The notes beneath the pieces were generated by a model. The model made no database searches. It saw only the letters and a program-made list of their open reading frames with translations, and had not been told where the DNA came from. Shown here piece after piece: positions 45,029 through 56,359 of a stretch of 64,000 bases of DNA. The stretch comes from an uncultured Gammaproteobacteria bacterium (GTDB taxonomy: Bacteria > Pseudomonadota > Gammaproteobacteria > Pseudomonadales > Pseudohongiellaceae), in the NCBI GenBank assembly GCA_913061515.1, contig CAJXSF010000008.1, positions 1-64,000 of the forward strand, in the 5' to 3' direction. The position numbers were made by a program, and so were the translations under genes. Within the stretch, counting starts at the first letter, position 1, and every line of letters begins with the position of its first letter.

Positions 45029-45649
45029 ATGATGCGCAAGCTACTTCTAACATTACTCTGCCTCATCACCGCCCACTCAAGCGCAAGCTTGGCGGCTGAC
45101 TCTAATCAATCTATATTTTCTAACACAAAGTTACTGGAGCTTGCCAAACGGCTGCGCGATAGCGACCCACAAGGCGTTAGCAATTCCAATGTGAAAGGTT
45201 GGCAAAGCCCCAATAATTTGCAGAATCTACCAGAATTCGACGATATGAACCGAAGAATTCTACAAGTGTGTCAACGCATTGCGCAGTCCCAGCACTTCAA
45301 GGCCAACCATCATTTTCGCTTGCAGGCATGGCTGAATATCAGCCCTCCTGGCGCATACAATCAGATACACCATCACGCCAATTGTCATTTTAGCGGTGTC
45401 TACTACATCAGCTTGAAAGCGCCGGAGTGCGGCAGTATTTTTTTTCGGGATCCACGCATTGCATCTAGAATGATGAGCTACCCTATCGATCAACCAAGCG
45501 ATTTCACCAGCACTGAAATTCAGATGCGTCCAGAGGAAGGCAGGCTGTATGTCTTCCCCGGTTGGTTAGAGCATGGGGTAGAGGAGAACAAGAGTGACCG
45601 CGACCGGATCAGTATTAGCTTCAATGTTCTTGCAACACCGAACGGCTAA
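45029..45649 (+). CDS. Exported 2OG-Fe(II) oxygenase-fold protein (TIGR02466-like)
   Basis: A 206-residue protein with a signal peptide (A-S-L-A-A-D) followed by a 2-oxoglutarate/Fe(II) oxygenase core: Y-N-Q-I-H-H-H-A (His ligand region), S-G-V-Y-Y-I-S-L, V-F-P-G-W-L-E-H-G-V and R-I-S-I-S-F-N. The pattern matches the TIGR02466 family. Export is odd, because 2-oxoglutarate is a cytoplasmic co-substrate; the protein might act in the periplasm with another role. A single gene, convergent with the YHS gene. Confidence 0.7.
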   Translation: MMRKLLLTLLCLITAHSSASLAADSNQSIFSNTKLLELAKRLRDSDPQGVSNSNVKGWQSPNNLQNLPEFDDMNRRILQVCQRIAQSQHFKANHHFRLQAWLNISPPGAYNQIHHHANCHFSGVYYISLKAPECGSIFFRDPRIASRMMSYPIDQPSDFTSTEIQMRPEEGRLYVFPGWLEHGVEENKSDRDRISISFNVLATPNG

Positions 45650-45699
45650 ATTGCATTGCGCAAAACAGCCGTTCAATGTATCGCAAAAATTAGGGATGT

Positions 45700-46224
45700 T
45701 TAATCATTAACTTTGAGACTACCGTTCGCGATTGCCATTTCGTAACGCAACCTACCATTGTCCATATGACGCTCGGTATCTTCTAAAAAGGTTGTGCGCA
45801 CTTCGAGACGCCCATTGAGCACCAACTGATTGCCTATCCGCACGGCCGTGCGAGGATCACCACGCGCCGCCAAGTTACCGAAACTCATCCCAAGAGCGCA
45901 ATGGCCACCGACAAACGGAATGTATGGGTTGCTGCCGTTGTCTTGTGTAGCCGATTCGAAAGTAGCTTGGTTTTGGGCGCTCGAAAAACACCAGTCCACA
46001 CCTTTCGCCCTAGCTTTAAACTGCGAACAATTTGCTTCAACAATGGAATGTTCGTCATAGGCGGCAACGAGATCAAAGGCAACGAATTCACCCTCAATCA
46101 TTCGCGCGAAACCAACACCATCGACGTTAATAATCGCATCAGGGACATCTTGTGCCGCTGCGTTCACGCAAACCAACGAACTGGCAAGCATTAGAGTGAA
46201 ACTTAACAATAGGCTTTTTTTCAT
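45700..46224 (-). CDS. Exported YHS-domain protein
   Basis: A 174-residue periplasmic protein with a signal peptide (V-N-A-A-A-Q). The C-terminal half resembles a YHS domain: P-F-V-G-G-H-C-A-L-G-M-S, G-D-P-R-T, then I-G-N-Q-L-V-L-N-G. YHS domains often bind metal. It is the last gene of the leftward run with DsrE-like, SulP and TsdA-like genes; the DsrE-like gene stops 36 bp upstream of its start. Confidence 0.65.
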   Translation of the reverse strand: MKKSLLLSFTLMLASSLVCVNAAAQDVPDAIINVDGVGFARMIEGEFVAFDLVAAYDEHSIVEANCSQFKARAKGVDWCFSSAQNQATFESATQDNGSNPYIPFVGGHCALGMSFGNLAARGDPRTAVRIGNQLVLNGRLEVRTTFLEDTERHMDNGRLRYEMAIANGSLKVND

Positions 46225-46260
46225 AGGAGACCTCCTTAGTAATAGGCAACAATTCTCGCC

Positions 46261-46929
46261 TTAGCCGGCATATAGCAAACTATAGCTGTATTCTTGTGAG
46301 CGGGTAGCAGCCATAACACCTGCCGCCACAAAACGACCCTCTGGGATTGCACCAGCGACAAGCTCAGCATTTACCTCATCCGCAGATGCACCCGTGGCAG
46401 CCGCGATCGCCCGAGCATATGATGCCGTCGCTTTACTGCAGATAACCACTTTCACTCCATACGCCCGCAGGTCTGCAAGACTCGTTTGGCCATTAGCCAT
46501 ACTAGCTGTATTCATTGGATTAGTGCTTGGTGCAGGATCGGCGCTACGATCAAAAATGGCACCATATTTCGCCCATATCGCATCATCAAACGCGAAAGGC
46601 ACAGAGGTATGACGGAAACAAACGATCAGTGCATAATCTGATGCCTTCCCGTCGTAATCTATCTCATGAGCCTGGATAATATTGTTAGCATAGCGCACAG
46701 CATTTGCCCCACCAAGAAGTGTGGATGAGTCAATAAAAACACGATGACTGCCTGGCAATTCTGCCATCCAGGTATCTGCGCTATGGCGCGCAGGGCTAAA
46801 ACCAGAACTTTGCGCCTGAGCAGGTGCTGACACAGCTGCAGCGCTGGCCGCAAGCCCTGCCACTGCGGCGACACTCATATTGCTCAAAAGAGCGCGACGC
46901 CCTACTTTTTTCGTTTCTTCATCTTTCAT
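46261..46929 (-). CDS. Exported DsrE-like protein
   Basis: A 222-residue protein with a likely Tat signal (G-R-R-A-L-L-S-N then a hydrophobic stretch ending A-P-A-Q-A). The DsrE-like fold is suggested by F-I-D-S-S-T-L-L-G-G, L-I-V-C-F-R-H-T-S-V-P-F-A-F-D-D-A-I-W-A-K-Y-G and V-K-V-V-I-C-S-K. Two cysteines could carry sulfur, but whether the DsrE catalytic Cys is conserved is uncertain. It lies between the SulP transporter (59 bp upstream) and the YHS gene. Confidence 0.65.
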   Translation of the reverse strand: MKDEETKKVGRRALLSNMSVAAVAGLAASAAAVSAPAQAQSSGFSPARHSADTWMAELPGSHRVFIDSSTLLGGANAVRYANNIIQAHEIDYDGKASDYALIVCFRHTSVPFAFDDAIWAKYGAIFDRSADPAPSTNPMNTASMANGQTSLADLRAYGVKVVICSKATASYARAIAAATGASADEVNAELVAGAIPEGRFVAAGVMAATRSQEYSYSLLYAG

Positions 46930-46988
46930 CGTTCAATCCCCCAACATTTTAATGTGATTTTTGAATACTAAAATAACAATAGACAGCT

Positions 46989-48560
46989 TTATATCATTAC
47001 AATTTTTATAGTGGCATTAGCGCCAAGTTTTTCTAAAAACCTTCGTTGCTTCTCATTGATCATCAATGTCAGCGTATTCTCTTTAGTGGCCATATTCTTC
47101 GCTTCCCGATTGAAAAAATCCACAGCCGACTGATCAATGTGCGTTGTGTACTGAAGATCAACAGTAAGGTTTTTACCGACAGCACTCTGAAACTGCTCAG
47201 TTAGATGTGCCACCGAAGCGTAGAACAAAGCGCCTTTTACTTTCAGTACAGGCTCAGAGTTAGATTGCTCAACTTTTATATCGAGCTGACTAATACGCAC
47301 TAGGAAAACACTGATCGATAAAAATACGGCGATTTCTATTCCTACTGCCAAACCAAAAAACATTATCCCGACAAAGGTACACAGATAAATGACCAATTCG
47401 GAACGCACTAAAGAATAGTGAGTAATATCATGCCATTTGATCATATCCATTCCTACAATGAATAAGGTTCCGGCCATCGCGGCCATCGGCATATAAGTCA
47501 ATATGGGACCCAAGAAAGTAATAAGAACAAGCACAAAAACGCCAGCAACAATCCCTGACAATGGCGTAGTGGCACCCAAGCTCTGGTTGACCTTGGTGCG
47601 ATTAAAACTCCCAGATCCTGCAAAACTTGAAAAGAATGGCGCAAGAATACTAGACACACCTTGGGCGTACACCTCTTTGTCGAGATCAATATGCTGATCG
47701 GTTTCCATTTTCAACTCACGCACTATCACCAAAGATTGAGCCAAACCGATAAACGCTATAGCAATCGCATAGGGAATCAATTTCAAACTTGTCATCAAGT
47801 ATTCTATATTCACGGTAGGAACAGCAAAGGGCAACCACTCCAAAGGCATTCTTCCTAGGTACTCCAATTCTGTTTCGGTTTGCGGCCAAATGAATGCGAC
47901 CAGCAAGCCACAAATATAGCCAGCACACACCGCAATAATAATGAAATAACGAGGTGAATAACGCCTGCCGACATACCCTGCCACAATAGTGCAAATCCCT
48001 ATCACAAAACTATAGGGGTTCACTAAAGAGCCCGCGTCACTCAGGATCACGTACAGCTTTTCATAAAAGAACGTCGTCTTGAATGTCGACAAATCTAAGA
48101 TACTGTCAAGCGAAGCCATAATTATCAGGAATCCAGCGCCTGCTGAAATACCGGATATCGCTGCGGGGGAAAGATATTGAAATACTCGCGCCCCTCGCAG
48201 GAGCCAGAAAAGTAATTGAACAATTCCCACCATCAGGCATAACAAAAACACATAGTCGATATAGATTGGACTTCCCCGCCCTGCCAAGGGCACTACCGCC
48301 GTACCAATCAGAATTGCGACAGCTGTGTTCGGGCCGCTCATCATAGAAGACGTGCCTAACAAGCTGCTAAAAAGGGTTACAAAAATAGCGCAGTACAAAC
48401 CGTATTCTGGCTGCAAGCCAGCTAAGTAAGCATAGGTAATACCTTGCGGAATCACTAAAATTGCCCCGACAAACCCCGCAAAGATTTCGGTACGCCAATT
48501 ATCGAGCCTATGCCTCCATGTAAAAGAAGGCGTTGCCTCTCTGAGAAGTTTCGTTATCAA
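46989..48560 (-). CDS. SulP-family anion transporter with STAS domain
   Basis: Inner-membrane transporter of sulfate, bicarbonate or similar anions, 523 residues. It has a membrane domain of 12-14 helices with the SulP signature near the N terminus (P-Q-G-I-T-Y-A-Y-L-A-G-L, Y-G-L-Y-C-A-I-F) and a cytoplasmic STAS domain (about 430-520, H-I-D-Q-S-A-V-D-F-F). Its ATG overlaps the stop of the TsdA-like gene by 4 bp, so translation is coupled. Context suggests that it moves a sulfur oxyanion, but bicarbonate cannot be excluded. Confidence 0.88.
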   Translation of the reverse strand: MITKLLREATPSFTWRHRLDNWRTEIFAGFVGAILVIPQGITYAYLAGLQPEYGLYCAIFVTLFSSLLGTSSMMSGPNTAVAILIGTAVVPLAGRGSPIYIDYVFLLCLMVGIVQLLFWLLRGARVFQYLSPAAISGISAGAGFLIIMASLDSILDLSTFKTTFFYEKLYVILSDAGSLVNPYSFVIGICTIVAGYVGRRYSPRYFIIIAVCAGYICGLLVAFIWPQTETELEYLGRMPLEWLPFAVPTVNIEYLMTSLKLIPYAIAIAFIGLAQSLVIVRELKMETDQHIDLDKEVYAQGVSSILAPFFSSFAGSGSFNRTKVNQSLGATTPLSGIVAGVFVLVLITFLGPILTYMPMAAMAGTLFIVGMDMIKWHDITHYSLVRSELVIYLCTFVGIMFFGLAVGIEIAVFLSISVFLVRISQLDIKVEQSNSEPVLKVKGALFYASVAHLTEQFQSAVGKNLTVDLQYTTHIDQSAVDFFNREAKNMATKENTLTLMINEKQRRFLEKLGANATIKIVMI

Positions 48561-49345
48561 TTGATTAGGTGTTCCAATAATTTGAGAAACTTACTGTCAT
48601 TGGGGTCTGCAGGGCGATATTGCAGATTGAGATAAGCAGACACATCGAGTGCTTGTTGGTAGCTCAAGGACTTGGCGTTACCTAGGGGCATATTGGCCCA
48701 GATAAACCCTGCGGCCATCTGAATCCGATTCATACCAGCGCCTTTGTTATAGGAGTCTCCACCCCACACGGCAGGCATCTGGCCTAGGCCTTTTCCTTGC
48801 TGCCCATGACAACTGGCACATTGGGCTAGATACACTGCACGCCCATTTGCTGGGTTGGGATCATAACCAGTATCAGGAATAGTAGGGACTCCACGCCCTT
48901 CGGGCTCTGCCCCTAGCACCTGACCTTGGGACAAATAAGTAATATAGGCGGCAATAGCTAAAACTTCTGGCGCGTCTTCGGTCGGCATGATGCCGTCCAT
49001 GCTGTAAAGAAAGCACTCACGTATCCGCAAACCAATGCCGTTGCGCTTGCCATTCTTAGCCCGCCATTTTGGATACATGCCAGCGACATTAAGGGGCAGA
49101 GCATCTTTCTGTGTGCCTGCCTGCAAGTGGCAATTGCTGCAATTCAGACTATTGCCGACATATCGGCTTGCGTGTTCTTGGGTATTAGTGACTATTTCAT
49201 AGCCATACACTACATTGGAGTAATAATCATCGAGGAAGGGTTCGTTGAGTAACTGCGTAATACTGGGCTGATCCTGCTGCGCATGATTTGCGGCGAAAGG
49301 AACCAATAACAACATCACACACAAGACTAGCTGACTAATTCTCAT
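48557..49345 (-). CDS. TsdA-like diheme thiosulfate dehydrogenase
   Basis: A periplasmic diheme cytochrome c, 262 residues, that by similarity interconverts thiosulfate and tetrathionate. Two heme sites are seen, C-S-N-C-H-L-Q-A-G-T and C-A-S-C-H-G. TsdA hallmarks are V-G-N-S-L-N-C (before heme 1), Y-P-K-W-R-A-K-N-G, and R-I-R-E-C-F-L-Y-S-M-D-G, where the Cys is the expected unusual axial ligand of heme 1. W-G-G-D-S-Y-N-K-G-A-G-M and N-M-P-L-G supply candidate Met/Lys ligands of heme 2. The signal peptide ends N-H-A-Q-Q. It is the upstream partner of SulP in the run. Confidence 0.85.
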   Translation of the reverse strand: MRISQLVLCVMLLLVPFAANHAQQDQPSITQLLNEPFLDDYYSNVVYGYEIVTNTQEHASRYVGNSLNCSNCHLQAGTQKDALPLNVAGMYPKWRAKNGKRNGIGLRIRECFLYSMDGIMPTEDAPEVLAIAAYITYLSQGQVLGAEPEGRGVPTIPDTGYDPNPANGRAVYLAQCASCHGQQGKGLGQMPAVWGGDSYNKGAGMNRIQMAAGFIWANMPLGNAKSLSYQQALDVSAYLNLQYRPADPNDSKFLKLLEHLIN

Positions 49346-49417
49346 TTCCGAAGAGCCTATTGGGGTACATAGAAGTTATTGTACGCACACTAAGAAAGTG
49401 ATGAGAAGTGCGCTAAA

Positions 49418-50086
49418 TCAATAACGGACGCAGTTTTCGGCTCCTTTTGGGCTTGTAAATAGAGCTGAACCGCCTTTTTCCCAGAATTCAAAACCAGCGT
49501 TTTGATAACGCGCACCGCTAGCCGCTATCTCTTGGGCAAGGGGCAAGCGTTGTGGGCCTATCTGCAAAACCGCGGTTGCAGGATTGCTATCGTTATTAAA
49601 GTGCACGGCTACTTCGCCGCTTAGCTCGCATTGATAAGTAAAGGTGTTCGCCGTATCTACATCAACATCAATCGTATCAAACTCGAGTATTGCACCATCG
49701 GCCAATGTTGCTAAGAATAATTTATTGCGACGCAATACAAAGGTGCGCACGTAGTCTAGGTCACGCAAAAAACGCAGCTCGAAATTCTCGGGCCCGCAAA
49801 ACATTCTCGTCATTCCCACTGGGCCAATACGCACACTTGCACCATCTTGCATCCAAGTGCCAACGCCGTGATTGCAATCAGCCTGAACCAAAAGACGTCG
49901 ATCGGAAAGAAACTCCAAGGTGTAAAGCGAATTTTGTGGCGGGCTATATTGCATATCATCCATCGACTCAATCGTCTTTAGCTGCCAAAAGGTTCCTTCT
50001 AAGGGGCTTGCTTCTTTTTGCAATGCCGAGCAAGAAAACAGACAAATAGAACATATGCCAATGGCAAAATTTCGCACCAACTTCAT
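49418..50086 (-). CDS. META-MliC double-domain lipoprotein
   Basis: A lipoprotein (L-F-S-C lipobox) of 222 residues in which an N-terminal META domain (F-W-Q-L-K-T, Q-A-D-C-N-H-G-V-G-T-W, T-R-M-F-C-G) is followed by a C-terminal MliC-like domain (Y-Q-C-E-L-S-G, then G-F-E-F-W-E-K-G-G-S-A and two Cys). MliC domains inhibit C-type lysozyme in known cases. I use the ATG at 50086, which starts the lipoprotein signal; upstream in-frame starts add seven residues. Confidence 0.75.
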   Translation of the reverse strand: MKLVRNFAIGICSICLFSCSALQKEASPLEGTFWQLKTIESMDDMQYSPPQNSLYTLEFLSDRRLLVQADCNHGVGTWMQDGASVRIGPVGMTRMFCGPENFELRFLRDLDYVRTFVLRRNKLFLATLADGAILEFDTIDVDVDTANTFTYQCELSGEVAVHFNNDSNPATAVLQIGPQRLPLAQEIAASGARYQNAGFEFWEKGGSALFTSPKGAENCVRY

Positions 50087-50123
50087 TCTTACAACGCCTT
50101 CAATCAAATTCGAATTTTATGGC

Positions 50124-51098
50124 TTACATCCATTTTTTGCGTTTGAACAACCACACTTGCCAACCAGCAACGGCGACAAGAATCACACAAAAAATCGCAA
50201 ATGCTCTTGGGTCTTCTGTACCTGGAATACCCCCAACATTTATCCCTAGCAGACCAGTCAACAAGCCCAAAGGTAAAAATATTCCTGCCACAATCGACAA
50301 GACATACATAGTTTTATTCATTTGCTCAGTTAAGCTGCTGTTGAGCTCTTCTTGGGTGACTGTCGCTCGGTCTCTAATTGCGTCTAAATCTTCTACAAAG
50401 CGAGTCGTTCGATCGGCAGTTTCGCGCAGGCTCATTCGCTCCGAGTCGTTCAGCCAATCTACTTTAGCTCCCTGCATTTGAGTAATGACATCACGTTGTG
50501 GCGCTATATAACGACGCAGGCTTATCACCGTTCTTCTTATATTGGCTAAGCGCGGGCGAAGCTCAAATGATTTCTGCGTAAGAACCTCCTCTTCAATAGC
50601 ATCGAAGGCATCGTCGATATCAACAATAACATCCCCCATACGCGCAGTTAGAGAGTCTGCCAAACAATCCAAGAAGTCTCCTGAGCCGACAGGCCCAGTG
50701 CCCCCCTCCACAGCCTTACGCAAGCCCTCAAGCGCCATTAAGCGGCGGTGGCGCATTGTAACAATGCGCTTCTCTTCAATCCAGAAACGAATCGACACCA
50801 TGTCCTCTGGTTCAGCGCCTGGATTTAAATTCACCCCCCGCAAAATCCCCAGCATTACGTTCTTATGCACATCGCTTCGCGGACGCGTCTCTGTGGCCGT
50901 CAAAGACTCCAGTAACAGTGGGTCAATTCTGCTCTCATGTTCTAACCAGGAACGCGCGCCCTCGCCCCGATAGTCCAAATGAATCCAGAGCGTGCCATCA
51001 ACCGCCTTCCATTTACTAATATCTTCCCAGGCAACGCTTTGCCCGCCACCTTTCCCATCTAGACAAAAGGCGAAAATAAATCCGCTTTGAGCAGTCAT
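50124..51098 (-). CDS. zntB: ZntB/CorA-family zinc or divalent cation transporter
   Basis: A 324-residue inner-membrane cation transporter of the CorA superfamily, ZntB branch. It has a large cytoplasmic N-terminal domain with a long helix, then two C-terminal membrane helices. The conserved pore-loop tripeptide reads G-I-N (L-L-G-I-N-V-G-G) where CorA has GMN and ZntB usually GVN. I prefer the ATG at 51098, with GGGA at a good distance; ATG 51104 and GTG 51110 are in frame. It is the first gene of the leftward run that continues to the YHS gene, but whether one transcript covers all is unknown. Confidence 0.85.
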   Translation of the reverse strand: MTAQSGFIFAFCLDGKGGGQSVAWEDISKWKAVDGTLWIHLDYRGEGARSWLEHESRIDPLLLESLTATETRPRSDVHKNVMLGILRGVNLNPGAEPEDMVSIRFWIEEKRIVTMRHRRLMALEGLRKAVEGGTGPVGSGDFLDCLADSLTARMGDVIVDIDDAFDAIEEEVLTQKSFELRPRLANIRRTVISLRRYIAPQRDVITQMQGAKVDWLNDSERMSLRETADRTTRFVEDLDAIRDRATVTQEELNSSLTEQMNKTMYVLSIVAGIFLPLGLLTGLLGINVGGIPGTEDPRAFAIFCVILVAVAGWQVWLFKRKKWM

Positions 51099-51266
51099 AG
51101 TCATTCCCACTAAGCCGTATTAATTGCTAGCATCAAAACAGTCATTGATGCACATATGGCCACTTTAACATAGCTTTAGTCGGCGTCCCGTGGCACAAAT
51201 TATTAATGGCCTCTCTATAACCTGATCACTCATTAAAATAATCTATCTTTGTATTAGTGAAATTTT

Positions 51267-51683
51267 ATGGATAAAACTAATTGCCCTTGCCAAAGCGGCA
51301 AACTGTTTAGTCACTGCTGCCAAGGGTTTCTCTCAGGTGAAAAACGCGCACCAACCCCAAGCAAACTTATGCGTTCGCGCTTTAGTGCCTTCTCTTTGGG
51401 TGGGTACGGAGGCTATTTACTCTCAACTTGGCACCCTGATTATCGAGGCCAGCTCGATGAACAGGAGTTATCGATTCGCAGTACTGATTGGCAGGGCCTA
51501 GAAGTCATCAACTCGACCCAACAAGGCAGCACCGCAACCGTTGAGTTTATTGCCAGCTTCAACAATATTGATGGCTCTCGCGGCACCCACCACGAGGTGT
51601 CCAATTTTGTGCGCGTGCAAGGCCGATGGCTGTATAGCGATGGTACTGTTCTGTTCAATAGCGATGCGAATGACGAACGATAG
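51267..51683 (+). CDS. YchJ family protein with SEC-C motif
   Basis: A 138-residue protein. The N-terminal zinc-binding SEC-C motif C-P-C-Q-S-G-K-L-F-S-H-C-C (about 7-19) is followed by the UPF0225/YchJ domain (A-P-T-P-S-K-L-M-R-S-R-F-S-A-F, Y-L-L-S-T-W-H-P). The function is unknown. It starts at an ATG in an AT-rich leader; the divergent neighbour is zntB. Confidence 0.85.
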   Translation: MDKTNCPCQSGKLFSHCCQGFLSGEKRAPTPSKLMRSRFSAFSLGGYGGYLLSTWHPDYRGQLDEQELSIRSTDWQGLEVINSTQQGSTATVEFIASFNNIDGSRGTHHEVSNFVRVQGRWLYSDGTVLFNSDANDER

Positions 51684-51747
51684 ATTTGTACTAACTAGGT
51701 GATACATATTTTCAAACCATAACATTCCTCATACAGGGTAGGCTTAG

Positions 51748-54030
<2,283 letters not shown>

Positions 54031-54041
54031 TAATTAGCCCG

Positions 54042-54084
54042 AAAAAAAACCAAAGCGAGCGGCTCTAACAGCTGCTCGCTTTGG
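54042..54084 (-). terminator. Rho-independent terminator between convergent genes
   Basis: CCAAAGCGAGC (54050-54060) and GCTCGCTTTGG (54074-54084) pair over 11 bp. On the minus strand the stem is followed by eight Ts (the A tract at 54042-54049), so it ends the leftward NHL gene. It may also serve katG. Confidence 0.85.
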
Positions 54085-54105
54085 CTTATTGAGACTCGAA
54101 TAGAG

Positions 54106-55308
54106 TTAACGCACAGAGTACTTAGTAAACGCCCCGCCCGCTTGACTCAATGAGTTTGGCCCTTCTGCTGCATAGACATTTCCGTTTGCATCCACCGCCA
54201 CACCTTCACCGGCTGTGCCTTGCGCCAAACGATCTTCACGCTCAAACGGTGGTATGAAGGCAGTTACAACATCCTCGTCGATATGCCCGATACGCACACC
54301 ATTGCGCCAGTTCGGATGGCTCGTTGGGCTTGATTCCGAATCAATGGCATAGACCATGTCATCATCGGTAATAAACAGGCCGCTAATGCGACTAAAACTA
54401 TAACGCGACTCTAAATAGTTACCGTCTTGGTCAAATATCTCGATGCGATGATTGCCGCGATCAGCAACCCATAGGCGCCCTTGTGAATCAAATTCCATGG
54501 CATGAGGCGTACGGAATTCGCCGTGGCGCACACCAATTTGCCCCCACTGCTTAATAAATGTCCCATCTGGCGCAAATTTCATGATACGTGAGGTATCGCC
54601 GCGAGCACGCCCTTCTTCCATCGCCTGCATCGAGATCATGCCCTGCGCATTGTGCCCGTCAGACACATAGATGCTGCCGTCAGGCCCGGTGATGACATCA
54701 TTGGGCTGATTGAAGTGCATACCATCATTACCAGCGGTGCCAGCGACCCCAAGGCTCATCAATAGTTCGCCATCGGGGCTAAATTTGTGTACTTGGTGCC
54801 CCTTTGTTCTAGCTTCATTCACTGCAAAATCTGTGACCCAGACATTGCCTTCTACGTCGACATGAATCCCATGCGGTGTCACGAACACCCCTGCACCAAA
54901 ATTCTTCAATACTTCGCCGGTTTCGGGATTAAATTTGAAAATTGGATCCACTAGATTGGTATCACAGGTAATTGGAGCCCCTGCACCGAAATTACCCGCA
55001 CCACAGCGCTCATAAGCAACTAGATTGCCATCGGTTGGGTCAATATCGACTCCCGCAGTTGAGCCCCACTCACGCCCAGAGGGAAGATCGCCCCAATTGC
55101 GGGTGACGGTTGGGTTCGGGTTGGGAAAGCCTTCGCCGGTAATCACATTGCCTACAAGCACAGGTTCATGATTCATCGGCGCTGCAGCGGCGGCAGGGGC
55201 TGCAGCAGGTGCCGCGGCCGTCGCGCTACTGCCAGAATTAGGGTCGCTACATGCGGTGACCATTAAGGCGGCACATAGAGTGGATAAGAGTGTTCGTGTG
55301 GCTGACAT
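54106..55308 (-). CDS. NHL-repeat beta-propeller lipoprotein
   Basis: A 400-residue lipoprotein (lipobox M-V-T-A-C-S) with an A/P-rich linker (about 27-45), then a six-bladed NHL propeller (G-I-H-V-D-V-E-G-N-V-W-V-T-D, D-V-I-T-G-P-D-G-S-I-Y-V-S-D, and H-A-M-E-F-D-S-Q-G-R-L-W-V-A-D-R-G-N-H-R). The fold resembles the peptidyl-alpha-hydroxyglycine alpha-amidating lyase. Its activity is not known. I use the ATG at 55308, followed directly by the lipoprotein signal. Confidence 0.75.
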   Translation of the reverse strand: MSATRTLLSTLCAALMVTACSDPNSGSSATAAAPAAAPAAAAAPMNHEPVLVGNVITGEGFPNPNPTVTRNWGDLPSGREWGSTAGVDIDPTDGNLVAYERCGAGNFGAGAPITCDTNLVDPIFKFNPETGEVLKNFGAGVFVTPHGIHVDVEGNVWVTDFAVNEARTKGHQVHKFSPDGELLMSLGVAGTAGNDGMHFNQPNDVITGPDGSIYVSDGHNAQGMISMQAMEEGRARGDTSRIMKFAPDGTFIKQWGQIGVRHGEFRTPHAMEFDSQGRLWVADRGNHRIEIFDQDGNYLESRYSFSRISGLFITDDDMVYAIDSESSPTSHPNWRNGVRIGHIDEDVVTAFIPPFEREDRLAQGTAGEGVAVDANGNVYAAEGPNSLSQAGGAFTKYSVR

Positions 55309-55483
55309 GACTGCTCCTTTATTATTGTTTGCTTGGAGAAAATTAGCTCGCCATCGGAGCATAAGATCAATCGCGCCTTAAGTCCACTAATGCCCTCGAG
55401 GCTAAATTCCAAAGGCAAGCCTGCTTGCCCAGTGCTATGATCAAAACCACTACTCCGCAATGTATGAAGAAGAGGATGCTTTC

Positions 55484-56341
55484 ATGGCACAAGAAAGCCC
55501 AGTGGCTAGCTCGGTCAACGAAATATTTAATTTAAGCGATGCTATTAAGGAAACCCTCGCCGAAATAAGCGAACAATTGCTGCACTATGCACCGCAGTTT
55601 ATTGGCGCGGCAATTCTTCTACTGTTCGGCTGGGCCATCGCCAGCGCCTTTGCGGTAAGCGCACAAAAATTGGTGCAAGGTTTAGATGTATTGTATGCCC
55701 GCGTTGATAAGTCCGAGCGAGCGGCAAGCGAACGCGTGACACACTCATACGCTAAAATTGCGCGCAAGCTTGTGTTTTGGACTGTCATGCTGTTCTTTTT
55801 TGCCGTGGCAACTAATATTCTCGGCTGGGACTTCTTCTCAAGCTGGTTTCAGGAGATTTTTCTTTACCTCCCAGGAATAATTACAGGTTTAGTCGTCATC
55901 CTTGGTGGTTTTCTACTCAGCAATCTGGCCAAATCTGCGATTATTTCAGCGGCACATCGCGCCGGGATACAACAAAGCTTGGTAATGGCGAAAGTGGTAC
56001 AAATCGCCATAATTTTCAGTGCCATCATCATTGGTGTTGAACAGATCGGACTAAACATTGGCTTTTTGAGCAATGTGATTGTGGTCGTGATCGCCGTCAG
56101 CCTTGCAGGTGTCGTACTCGCTTTCAGTTTAGGGGCACGCACCCTAGTGGCCAATATTATTGCCGCTCAATATGTTCGCCGACATTGCGAACCTGGCGAT
56201 TCACTCAATATTGCGCAAACCGAGGGCGAGATCATCGAAATCTCCCAAGCGAGTATTGTGTTAGAAACCGGACAAGGAAAATCGATCATTCCTGCGAAAT
56301 TATTTCACGAACAAATAAGCCACATTAAGCGGCGGCCATAG
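55484..56341 (+). CDS. MscS-type mechanosensitive channel, first gene of Mg transporter operon
   Basis: A 285-residue membrane protein with about four helices (about 38-60, 90-115, 125-150 and 175-225) and a C-terminal MscS beta domain (A-N-I-I-A-A-Q-Y-V-R-R, then G-D-S-L-N-I-A-Q-T-E-G-E-I-I-E-I). It likely conducts ions or solutes under tension. An in-frame ATG at 55460 would add eight residues; the ATG at 55484 has a GAGGA site. The next gene starts 18 bp after its stop, with two MgtE-type genes in series. Confidence 0.75.
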   Translation: MAQESPVASSVNEIFNLSDAIKETLAEISEQLLHYAPQFIGAAILLLFGWAIASAFAVSAQKLVQGLDVLYARVDKSERAASERVTHSYAKIARKLVFWTVMLFFFAVATNILGWDFFSSWFQEIFLYLPGIITGLVVILGGFLLSNLAKSAIISAAHRAGIQQSLVMAKVVQIAIIFSAIIIGVEQIGLNIGFLSNVIVVVIAVSLAGVVLAFSLGARTLVANIIAAQYVRRHCEPGDSLNIAQTEGEIIEISQASIVLETGQGKSIIPAKLFHEQISHIKRRP

Positions 56342-56359
56342 TGTTTGGGAGAGAGGCCT

